From assembly GCA_002405565.1 (NCBI GenBank), contig DHMB01000098.1:1039-23210 (forward strand): DNA of 22,172 nucleotides, read 5' to 3'. Both the position numbers and the translations under genes were made by a program. The first letter of the stretch is position 1. Each line of letters opens with the position of its first letter. The notes under the pieces were generated by a model. The model had not been told where the DNA came from. It saw only the letters and a program-made list of their open reading frames with translations, and did not search any database. This document shows, in pieces, positions 15,208 through 21,897 of this stretch. The DNA is from Clostridiales bacterium UBA4653. GTDB taxonomy: Bacteria; Bacillota; Clostridia; Oscillospirales; CAG-272.

Positions 15208-16448
15208 AAACGGGTCTTGTCGGCGAGAAGCTGGGACACAGCTTTTCAAGAGAAATACATTCCCTTCTCGGAAACACGGAATACAGAAATTTTGAAATGC
15301 CGCGCGAGGAGCTTGCGGGCTTTATGGCAAGGCGTGATTTTGACGGCGTAAACGTAACGATTCCTTACAAAACAGACGTCATTCCCATGCTGGATTACGT
15401 CAGCGACGAGACGAGGGCGATAGGCGCCGTGAACACGGTTGTCAACCGCGGCGGCAAGCTTTACGGTTACAACACCGACTTTTTCGGAATGCGGGAGCTT
15501 CTGATAAAGAACAATATCCCCGTCTGCGGCAGCGACGTTCTCATTCTCGGTACGGGCGGCACCTCAAAAACCGCAAAAGCCGTCTGCGAAAGCCTTGGCG
15601 CGGGCAGCGTGACAAAGGTCAGCCGTCATCCGGAGGAGGGCGAGATAAGCTATGGCGAGGCAAAGGAGAAATATTCCTCTGCCCCGGTCGTCATAATAAA
15701 CACAACCCCGCTCGGAATGTTTCCGAACATTTCCGCCTGCGCCGTCGATCCTGCGGATTTCAAAGGTCTTTGCGGCGCGGCAGACGCAATATTCAATCCT
15801 CTGAAAACGGAATTCATCGTCCGGGCAAGGATGTGCGGCGCGCCCGCCTGCGGCGGACTTTATATGCTCGTATCGCAGGCTGTCAGAGCTTCCGAGCTGT
15901 TTTATGACAGAACATACCCGGAGGGCACGACGGAGCGCATATATGAAAAGCTCCTCTCGGAAAAGGAAAATATCGTGCTTGTCGGTATGCCGTCCTGCGG
16001 AAAAACAACGGTCGGCAGGCTTGTTGCAGAGAAAACGGGAAAGGAATTCATAGATTGCGACGTTCTCTTCTCCGCTATGTTCGGGCTCACCCCCGCAGAC
16101 TGCATAACGGGCGAGGGCGAGGAGGAATTCCGCAGAAAAGAGAGCGAGCTCATCGCCGAGATATCAAAGAAAAACTCGTCCGTCATCGCAACGGGCGGCG
16201 GCGCCGTTCTCCGCGCGGAAAACATTCTGAACCTGAAAAAGAACGGAACAATATTTTTCATAGACAGAAGCGTCGGAAAGCTGACAGCCACGCCCGACCG
16301 TCCCCTCTCGCAAAGCAGAGAGCAAATCGAAAAGCGATATTCGGAGCGATACGGAAAATATCTTGCGGCGGCAGACTGCCGCATTGACGGCGACGGAACG
16401 GCGGAGGAGGTCGCAGAGCTTATAATGACACGGAGGGGGCAAAAATGA
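15204..16448 (+). CDS. aroE-aroK: Shikimate dehydrogenase-shikimate kinase fusion protein
   Basis: One 414-residue chain carrying two consecutive shikimate enzymes. Residues 1 to about 253 are AroE (3-dehydroshikimate to shikimate, NADP-dependent): GHSFSREIHS substrate loop, catalytic Lys56 in NVTIPYK, Asn77 in GAVNT, Asp92 in YNTDFFG, and Rossmann GTGGTSK at 116-122. Residues about 256-414 are AroK (shikimate to shikimate-3-phosphate): Walker A GMPSCGKTT (261-269), Asp284/Asp286, Arg310 in EEFRRKE, TGGGAV (330-335) and the lid Arg366 in RPL. Only about five residues link the domains. ATG 15204 overlaps the aroC stop; a longer frame upstream of it is only the aroC shadow. The stop overlaps aroQ as ATGA. 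No internal stop or frameshift separates the halves. Confidence 0.95.
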   Translation: MKTGLVGEKLGHSFSREIHSLLGNTEYRNFEMPREELAGFMARRDFDGVNVTIPYKTDVIPMLDYVSDETRAIGAVNTVVNRGGKLYGYNTDFFGMRELLIKNNIPVCGSDVLILGTGGTSKTAKAVCESLGAGSVTKVSRHPEEGEISYGEAKEKYSSAPVVIINTTPLGMFPNISACAVDPADFKGLCGAADAIFNPLKTEFIVRARMCGAPACGGLYMLVSQAVRASELFYDRTYPEGTTERIYEKLLSEKENIVLVGMPSCGKTTVGRLVAEKTGKEFIDCDVLFSAMFGLTPADCITGEGEEEFRRKESELIAEISKKNSSVIATGGGAVLRAENILNLKKNGTIFFIDRSVGKLTATPDRPLSQSREQIEKRYSERYGKYLAAADCRIDGDGTAEEVAELIMTRRGQK

Positions 16449-16885
16449 AAATACTCGTTATAAACGGGCCGAACATAAATATGCTCGGCATAAGAGAGCC
16501 CGATATTTACGGGAAGGAAACGTTTTCCTCGCTTGAAAAGAAAATAAAAGCCCATTGCGCGGCAAAGGGCGTAAAGGTCAGGCTGTTTCAGTCAAATTAC
16601 GAAGGAAAAATCGTGACGGAAATTCAGAAGGCTTATAAAAAGTTTGACGGAATCGTCATAAATCCCGGCGCATACACGCACACAAGCATCGCAATTCTGG
16701 ACGCGCTGAAAGCCGTCTCGATACCGACGGTCGAGGTTCATATTTCAGACGTCGACGCCCGAGAGGAGTTCCGCAAAACGAGCTATGTCCGCCTTGCCTG
16801 CTTTGCAACAATATCCGGTCACGGAACGGACGGCTATACGGAAGCGGTCGATCTCATAATCAAAAGAGCAAACGGTGAAAAATGA
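16445..16885 (+). CDS. aroQ: 3-dehydroquinate dehydratase, type II
   Basis: Dehydrates 3-dehydroquinate to 3-dehydroshikimate, the third shikimate step. Its 146 residues are the normal type II size; the enzyme forms dodecamers. Catalytic Tyr22 lies in REPDIYG, with conserved Asn10 in INGPNIN, Asn73 in INPGAYTHTS, His99 in EVHIS and Arg110 in REEFR. It overlaps aroE-aroK by four bases at its start and aroA by four bases at its end, an arrangement typical of translational coupling. Confidence 0.96.
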   Translation: MKILVINGPNINMLGIREPDIYGKETFSSLEKKIKAHCAAKGVKVRLFQSNYEGKIVTEIQKAYKKFDGIVINPGAYTHTSIAILDALKAVSIPTVEVHISDVDAREEFRKTSYVRLACFATISGHGTDGYTEAVDLIIKRANGEK

Positions 16886-18093
16886 GAGTATATATAGGTA
16901 AAAAAACAGCGGCGGGGACGCTTATCGCCCCTCCTTCAAAGAGCTTTTGTCATCGGGCGCTGATATGCGCGGCGCTGGCAAATGGGGAAAGCGTTCTGCA
17001 CGGAATGTATCCTTCGGCCGATGCGCTGGCAACGGCAAGCTGCCTTTCGGCACTCGGCGCAAAAATACGCTTTGAAGGCGATACGGCATATGTCAGCGGG
17101 TTTGACCCGCTTTCGGCTGTGCCAAGCGGGACTCTTCCCTGCGGTGAAAGCGGAAGCACATTGCGCTTTCTCCTTGCAATCGCCCTGCTTTCCGAAAGCA
17201 AAGCGACCCTCTGCGGCACGGAAAAGCTGCTTTCCCGTCCGCTTTCGGAATATGAAAAAATATGCCGCGAGCAAGGGCTTTTATATGAGAAAGGGAACGA
17301 CTCCGTTTCCGTCCGCGGCAGGCTGAAATCGGGGACATACAACGTCAGCGCGGAGGTTTCGAGCCAGTTCGCAAGCGGACTTATGATGGCGCTCCCGCTC
17401 CTCCCCGGCGACAGCAATATCATCCTTTCGGGAAAGGTTGCAAGCCGCTCGTATCTTCTGATAACGGCAGAGGTTATGCGGGCGTTCGGAGCGGAGATAA
17501 AAATCGAAGGCGACGAAATAAAAATCAAAGGCGGCGCAGGATATAAGCCATGCGAGTACACAGTCGAGGGCGACTGCTCCGGCGCGGCTTTCTTTGAAGC
17601 GATGAACCGTCTCGGCAGCGACATAAAAATCACGGGGCTGAATTCCGAAAGCGTTCAGGGAGACCGGGTCTTTTCGCAATATTTTGATGAAATCTGCTCC
17701 CGTCAACCGACGCTTGACATAACAGACTGCCCGGATCTTGCCCCTGCGCTTATGGCGCTCGGCGCGGCAAAGCATGGCGTCACCCTGACGGGCACGGCAC
17801 GCCTGCGGGCAAAAGAGAGCGACAGAGGCTCCGCTATGGCGGAGGAGCTCTGTAAGCTCGGCATTAAAACGGCGCTTGCGGAGGACGCGCTGACGGTCTT
17901 TTCCGGCGGGCTTATACCGCCGAAGACGGCAATCGTCTCGCACAAGGATCATCGGATAGTCATGGCGATGACTGTGCTCCTTATGCTGACCGGTGGCGAA
18001 ATAGAAGGTGCGGAGGACGTAAAAAAGAGCTTTCCGGACTTTTTCAAAAGACTTTCGGCACTCGGTGCGGAGGTGAAAATAATTGGAGATTAA
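16882..18093 (+). CDS. aroA: 3-phosphoshikimate 1-carboxyvinyltransferase (EPSP synthase)
   Basis: Joins PEP to shikimate-3-phosphate. Its 403 residues are a little shorter than E. coli AroA (427). PPSKSFCHRAL (17-27) carries Lys20 and Arg25. The PEP/glyphosate loop reads CGESGSTLRF (87-96) instead of the E. coli GNAGTAMR form. ASSQF-like substrate binding is seen as VSSQFASG, and RLRAKESDR and DHRIVMAM complete the C-terminal domain. ATG 16882 overlaps the aroQ stop. The divergent loop may alter glyphosate sensitivity, but that cannot be judged by reading. The end overlaps tyrA by 11 bases. Confidence 0.96.
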   Translation: MRVYIGKKTAAGTLIAPPSKSFCHRALICAALANGESVLHGMYPSADALATASCLSALGAKIRFEGDTAYVSGFDPLSAVPSGTLPCGESGSTLRFLLAIALLSESKATLCGTEKLLSRPLSEYEKICREQGLLYEKGNDSVSVRGRLKSGTYNVSAEVSSQFASGLMMALPLLPGDSNIILSGKVASRSYLLITAEVMRAFGAEIKIEGDEIKIKGGAGYKPCEYTVEGDCSGAAFFEAMNRLGSDIKITGLNSESVQGDRVFSQYFDEICSRQPTLDITDCPDLAPALMALGAAKHGVTLTGTARLRAKESDRGSAMAEELCKLGIKTALAEDALTVFSGGLIPPKTAIVSHKDHRIVMAMTVLLMLTGGEIEGAEDVKKSFPDFFKRLSALGAEVKIIGD

Positions 18094-18937
18094 CAAAAAC
18101 ACAAAAATACTTATAGTCGGGCTTGGCGTCATCGGCGGAAGCTATGCAAAAGCGCTGACCAAAAAGGGCTACGAGATAAAGGCAATCGATATATCGCAGA
18201 AAACAATCGATTATGCCCTTGAAAACAAGATTATAGCATACGGCACGACCGAGGTCGATCCCGCACTCGTCGGCGAAGCGGACATTATCGTCTTTGCCCT
18301 CTATCCGCACACATTCAAAAAATGGATAACGGATTATCAGCAATATATGCGCCCGGGCATAATCATAACGGACGTGACGGGCGTCAAGGGCTGTATCGTT
18401 TATGACATTCAGTCAATCCTCCGTCCGGACGTCGAGTTCATTGCGGCGCATCCTATGGCGGGACGCGAAAGGTCTGGCGTTGAATACAGCGATGACAGAG
18501 TTTTCATCGGCGCAAACTTCATCGTCACGCCGACGGAGAAAAATTCAAGAGAGGCGATTGAGCTTTGCAAATCGCTCGGCGCGGAGCTCGGATTCACAAG
18601 AATTTCCGAAATATCTCCGGAGCTTCACGATGAAATGATTGCATTTCTCTCGCAGCTGACGCACTGCATTGCCGTTTCGCTTATGACGGCTGGCGAAAAT
18701 CCCAAGCTGCGCGATTACACGGGCGACTCCTTCAGAGATCTGACAAGAATTGCGAAAATCAACGACGAAATGTGGAGCGAGCTGTTCCTTCTCAACCGTG
18801 ACGCTCTTCTCCGCGAAATGGACGCATTTGAAAGAGAGTTCAACAAAATGAGAGCCGCCGTTGAAACGGGCGACAGAGAAACAATGCGCGAAATGATGAA
18901 GTGCTCAACGGCACGCCGCGCTTTATTTGATAAATAA
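18083..18937 (+). CDS. tyrA: Prephenate (or arogenate) dehydrogenase
   Basis: Oxidatively decarboxylates prephenate to 4-hydroxyphenylpyruvate, the Tyr branch. 284 residues: an N-terminal Rossmann motif GLGVIGGS (13-20), IDIS at the end of strand 2, TDVTGVKG (96-103), AAHPMAGRE (121-129) with a conserved His, and the helical dimer domain with QLTHCIAVSL (191-200) holding His194. There is no C-terminal ACT domain, so Tyr feedback through ACT is not expected. The start is a TTG at 18083, supported by GGAGGTGA six bases upstream inside the end of aroA. Substrate preference between prephenate and arogenate cannot be decided. Confidence 0.94.
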   Translation: MEINKNTKILIVGLGVIGGSYAKALTKKGYEIKAIDISQKTIDYALENKIIAYGTTEVDPALVGEADIIVFALYPHTFKKWITDYQQYMRPGIIITDVTGVKGCIVYDIQSILRPDVEFIAAHPMAGRERSGVEYSDDRVFIGANFIVTPTEKNSREAIELCKSLGAELGFTRISEISPELHDEMIAFLSQLTHCIAVSLMTAGENPKLRDYTGDSFRDLTRIAKINDEMWSELFLLNRDALLREMDAFEREFNKMRAAVETGDRETMREMMKCSTARRALFDK

Positions 18938-18970
18938 TTTTTCTTATATACGAAAGGACGCAGAAAAACT

Positions 18971-19999
18971 ATGAATATGGAATTCAAGAGAAAGTTACCG
19001 ATTCCGAAGGAAGTCAAGGAGATGTACCCCGTTCCGGAGGAGCTTATAAAGGTCAAGGAGCAGAGAGACGAGGAGATAAAGGCTGTTTTCTCCGGCAAAA
19101 GCGACAAGTTTCTTCTCATAATCGGGCCCTGCTCGGCAGACAGCGAAGCCCCCGTGCTCGATTACGTCACGAGACTTAAAAAGGTAGCCGATCAGGTAGC
19201 GGACAAGATAGTCATTATCCCCAGAATTTATACAAACAAGCCGAGAACCGTCGGCGACGGCTACAAAGGTATGCTTCATCAGCCCGACCCCTCCGCAAAC
19301 CCCGATATTCTCAAGGGTATAGTTGCAATCCGTGAGCTTCACACAAGAGTTCTCAAGGAAACGGGACTTTCAACGGCAGACGAAATGCTCTATCCCGATA
19401 ACCACCGTTACCTCTCCGATCTGCTCTCTTATGTTGCCGTCGGCGCGCGCTCCGTCGAAAACCAGTTCCATAGACTTACCGCAAGCGGTCTTGACGTTCC
19501 CGTCGGCATGAAAAACCCGACAAGCGGCGACCTTTCCGTTATGCTCAACTCGATAACGGCGGCGCAGCATTCGCACGTGTTCATATACAGAGGTTGGGAG
19601 GTTGAAAGCAAGGGCAACGAATATGCGCACGCAATCCTCCGCGGCTATGTCAACAAGCATGGCGAATCCCAGCCCAACTATCATTATGAAGACCTCGTTT
19701 TCCTCGCAGAGCATTATGCCGCGCACGACCTGAAAAATATGGCTGTTATCGTGGATACAAACCACGCAAACTCCGGCAAGCACTGGCTTGAGCAGATAAG
19801 AATTTCAAAGGAAATTCTCTCCTCCTGCCGTCAGAACGCCGAAATCAAGAGTATGGTCAAGGGACTTATGATTGAAAGCTACCTCGAAGACGGCGCACAG
19901 AAGATCGGCGAAGGAATTTACGGCAAATCCATCACAGACCCCTGCCTCGGCTGGGAAAAGACCGAAAAGCTCATTTTCGATATCGCCGATATGCTCTGA
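18971..19999 (+). CDS. aroF: 3-deoxy-7-phosphoheptulonate synthase, class I (AroF/G/H type)
   Basis: Condenses PEP and erythrose-4-phosphate to DAHP, the committed first step. 342 residues, similar to E. coli AroF/G/H (350-356). IGPCSAD (51-57), PRIYTNKPRT (84-93, with metal/PEP-site residues), GARSVENQFHR (158-168) and KNPTSGD (181-187) are all present, with VDTNHANSGK near 258-267. There is no fused chorismate mutase domain. AAAGGA (18953-18958) precedes ATG 18971 by 12 bases, after a 33-base gap from tyrA. It is the last gene of the operon. Feedback control by Phe or Tyr is known for the family; which effector acts here is unknown, and the gene symbol is by homology only. Confidence 0.95.
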   Translation: MNMEFKRKLPIPKEVKEMYPVPEELIKVKEQRDEEIKAVFSGKSDKFLLIIGPCSADSEAPVLDYVTRLKKVADQVADKIVIIPRIYTNKPRTVGDGYKGMLHQPDPSANPDILKGIVAIRELHTRVLKETGLSTADEMLYPDNHRYLSDLLSYVAVGARSVENQFHRLTASGLDVPVGMKNPTSGDLSVMLNSITAAQHSHVFIYRGWEVESKGNEYAHAILRGYVNKHGESQPNYHYEDLVFLAEHYAAHDLKNMAVIVDTNHANSGKHWLEQIRISKEILSSCRQNAEIKSMVKGLMIESYLEDGAQKIGEGIYGKSITDPCLGWEKTEKLIFDIADML

Positions 20000-20027
20000 C
20001 CTACTTTTCTTTGAGAAGAAAAGTAGG
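20000..20027. repeat. 12-bp palindrome abutting the DAHP synthase stop
   Basis: CCTACTTTTCTT (20000-20011) and AAGAAAAGTAGG (20016-20027) are perfect inverted complements around TGAG. This is the same element as at 1371-1398 and likewise begins at the base after a stop codon. CAAAAGAA and CTTCAGTTAT follow in both copies. Confidence 0.75.
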
Positions 20028-20156
20028 CAAAAGAAACTTCAGTTATTGTTTTGTGCAAATATTATAATAAGCAAACAGAGGTGATTTTTCATCTCTGTTT
20101 TTGCTTTGTTATGCTTGAAAAGAAAGCAATCAAAAGAAGCTTCAATTATTGTTTTG
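20025..20156. repeat. 132-base direct repeat, copy 1
   Basis: This stretch recurs at 20241-20372, offset by 216 bases, with few differences. It contains an AAAGAAACTTCAGTTATT unit, a terminator hairpin, then CAAAAGAAGCTTCAATTATT. The two copies are separated by 84 bases that include the GGGACGGG-TCT-CCCGTCCC hairpin (20198-20216). Confidence 0.85.
20074..20107 (+). terminator. Terminator of the aromatic operon
   Basis: AACAGAGGTGA (20074-20084) pairs with TCATCTCTGTT (20089-20099) over 11 bp with one G-U pair and a TTTT loop. A T-rich tail follows. It is the first intrinsic terminator after the DAHP synthase stop (75 bases), and an A-rich flank upstream may let it work in both directions. 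Confidence 0.75.
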
Positions 20157-20240
20157 AGCGAATATTTTATTGCCTGCACATGGGTATTGCAACGTAGGGG
20201 ACGGGTCTCCCGTCCCGACCAACCGTCTTTATCGATATTC

Positions 20241-20372
20241 AGGCAAATAAAACTTCAGTTATTGGTCTGTACAAATTTTATAACAAGCAAACAGAGGTGA
20301 TTTTTCATCTCTGTTTTTGCTTTGTTATGCTTGAAAAGAAAGCAATCAAAAGAAGCTTCAGTTATTGGTTTG
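20241..20372. repeat. 132-base direct repeat, copy 2
   Basis: Second copy of the 20025-20156 repeat. It includes an identical terminator hairpin at 20290-20315 followed by T-rich sequence, which would back up termination of the aromatic operon. No coding potential is supported. Confidence 0.85.
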
Positions 20373-20550
20373 TGTATTCCTTTTCAGCCTTCCTCTTTGA
20401 GGAAGGGGAAACCGCTTTGGCGGTGGAAGGAGCATATCAAAAAACTCCTTCAGTCGCTTCGCGACAGCTCACCCTCTTCTCGGCGAAGCCTGCAAGAGTG
20501 CTCCGCACCGCTTGCAAATCTCCCTCGAGGAGGGAGGCAAATATCTCCCC
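20373..20550. repeat. Palindromic repeat block, related to 1620-1795
   Basis: No gene is seen. A chain of small perfect palindromes is present: CCTTCCTC-TTT-GAGGAAGG (20388-20406), ACCGC-TTTG-GCGGT, GTCGC-TTC-GCGAC and CTCCCT-CGAGG-AGGGAG. AAGGAG and CTCCTT can also pair over a longer distance. Like the block before rhaB, it follows directly on an AAAAGAAGCTTCA unit. The structure suggests a nonautonomous mobile or structured-RNA repeat. Confidence 0.7.
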
Positions 20551-20588
20551 AAAAACAAAAACGACGGATTGCTCCGTCGTTTTTTCCG
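20551..20588 (-). terminator. Terminator of uxuA
   Basis: ACGACGGA (20561-20568) and TCCGTCGT (20573-20580) flank a TTGC loop, with A-runs on the left and T-runs on the right on the + strand. Read on the - strand, the hairpin lies just after the uxuA stop and is followed by T-rich sequence. The symmetrical flanks suggest it works in both directions. Confidence 0.85.
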
Positions 20589-20596
20589 TATTTTCT

Positions 20597-21646
20597 TTAT
20601 TTTCTGTCCTTCTCAACCGCCTCGAACAGACCGCCGAGATAAACCGCGCCGAGGGCTCTGTCATAAAGACCGTAGCCGGGCTTGCCGTCCTCGCCCCAGA
20701 TGTTTCTGCCGTGGTCGGGACGGACGTAGCCGTCAAAGCCGTTTTCAACGAGCGCTTTTACAACGCCGTACATATCAATGCTGCCGCCCTCCGTGCGATG
20801 TCCGCACTCCTCAAACGAGCCGTCATCTTCAATATGAACGTTGCGGAGATGTGCAAAATGGATTCTGCCCTGTGCGGCATACTTTGCGGCGAGCTTGACC
20901 ATATCGTTTTTCTTTGAACAGCCGAGAGAGCCGGTGCAAAGCGTCAGCCCGTTTGCTGTCGACGGTACAAGCGAGAACATTCTGTCCAGATTTTCCTCGC
21001 AGGTGATTATTCTCGGAAGTCCGAAAATCGGATAAGGCGGATCGTCCGGATGGATTGCGAGCTTGATTCCGACCTCCTCCGCTACGGGGATTACTTTTTT
21101 GAGGAAGTGTTCAAGATTGTTCCAGAGGCCTTCCTCGCCGATAGCCTTATAAGCGTCGATAAGCGAGCGGATCTCCGCTTTTGTATAACTGTCGTTCCAG
21201 CCGGGAAGGCTGAGGTCTCCCTCTGCGGGATTGAGCGTTTTCAGATCCTCGAAGAACATTGCAAGCGACGTTGACCCGTCCTTGTTTTTATATTTGAGAT
21301 TGGTTCTTGTCCAGTCGAAAACGGGCATGAAGTTGTAGCATATCACCCTGACGCCCGCCTTGCCGAGATTGCGTATTGATTCGATATAGTTGTCGATATA
21401 TTTGTCTGCATTTTCGTTTCCGAGCTTGATATCCTCATGGACGTTGACGCTCTCGATGCACTCCATCGTAAGACCTGCCGCCTCGATTTCGTGCTTCATG
21501 TCCATGATCATATCAAGCGGCCACACTTCGCCTGCGGGCAGTGTGTGCAGCGCGGGGACAATGCCCTTGACGCCGGGGATCTGCCTTATCTGTTCGAGCG
21601 ATACCGTATCCTTGGTGTCGCCGAACCAGCGAAAAGTCATCTGCAT
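20597..21646 (-). CDS. uxuA: Mannonate dehydratase
   Basis: Dehydrates D-mannonate to 2-keto-3-deoxygluconate in glucuronate catabolism; metal-dependent (Fe2+/Mn2+), TIM-barrel fold. 349 residues from the chosen start, as in Gram-positive UxuA (E. coli 394). The N terminus MQMTFRWFG is the family signature. CYNFMPVFDW (103-112), HPDDPP (199-204), CTGSLG (237-242) and HLRNVH (266-271) hold the metal and substrate residues. ATG at 21646 is chosen because AAGGGAAG lies six bases upstream; the frame is open 19 codons further, into promoter and insertion-element sequence, and that extension is not family-like. It stands alone on the - strand, without uxuB or uxaC in view, and faces away from an IS110-type element. 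Confidence 0.94.
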   Translation of the reverse strand: MQMTFRWFGDTKDTVSLEQIRQIPGVKGIVPALHTLPAGEVWPLDMIMDMKHEIEAAGLTMECIESVNVHEDIKLGNENADKYIDNYIESIRNLGKAGVRVICYNFMPVFDWTRTNLKYKNKDGSTSLAMFFEDLKTLNPAEGDLSLPGWNDSYTKAEIRSLIDAYKAIGEEGLWNNLEHFLKKVIPVAEEVGIKLAIHPDDPPYPIFGLPRIITCEENLDRMFSLVPSTANGLTLCTGSLGCSKKNDMVKLAAKYAAQGRIHFAHLRNVHIEDDGSFEECGHRTEGGSIDMYGVVKALVENGFDGYVRPDHGRNIWGEDGKPGYGLYDRALGAVYLGGLFEAVEKDRK

Positions 21647-21662
21647 TTTAATCTTCCCTTGT

Positions 21663-21668
21663 ATTATA
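21663..21668 (-). promoter_or_regulatory. Possible -10 box of uxuA
   Basis: Read on the - strand this is TATAAT, 16 bases upstream of the uxuA start codon. The -35 position (about 21686-21691) reads AGGGAC, a poor match, and lies about where the IS110-type sequence may begin. The promoter may have been altered by the insertion. Confidence 0.35.
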
Positions 21669-21710
21669 GAGTAGTAGTTTTTAGTGTCCCTCTCCAAGGA
21701 CATATGCTAC

Positions 21711-21864
21711 ACTGTAAGGGATGCTGTGGATTGGTTCATTCTTCCTACCGTAAGACGGTTCCAGAAAGGCTCCAACCACAGTCCTTTACGGTATTGTTAA
21801 TCAGTTAGATACCGCCAGACGGTTTATGTGGAACAAGGTTACAAGAGTAAAGCGTCCTGTGGAC
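21711..21864 (+). ncRNA. Candidate IS110 bridge RNA region
   Basis: The noncoding stretch before the transposase folds well. An 11-bp outer stem (21711-21721 with 21782-21792) continues into CTGTGG/CCACAG (21724-21729 with 21776-21781) and TTGG/CCAA (21731-21734 with 21772-21775). An internal loop follows, then the small hairpin ACCGT-AAG-ACGGT (21747-21759). A second hairpin ACCG-CCAGA-CGGT (21811-21823) and a third GTCC-TGT-GGAC (21854-21864) come after. IS110-group elements (for example IS621) encode a bridge RNA in this position that pairs with donor and target DNA. Assignment here rests on position and fold only. Confidence 0.5.
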
Positions 21865-21897
21865 CCAGCATCAAGTAAACATATCGGAGGTATCATC

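Noticed and set aside
20025..20372. CRISPR-like array
   Set aside because: There are only two long copies, with internal terminators and an 84-base spacer, which does not fit short regularly spaced repeats; no cas gene is present.
20106..20917. Small + strand frames between the aromatic operon and uxuA
   Set aside because: They run through duplicated repeats and palindromes or antisense to uxuA, with no domain and no convincing ribosome-binding site.
21647..21703. 19-codon N-terminal extension of UxuA
   Set aside because: It covers the -10 box and ribosome-binding site and lacks family similarity; MQMTFRWFG is the known UxuA N terminus.
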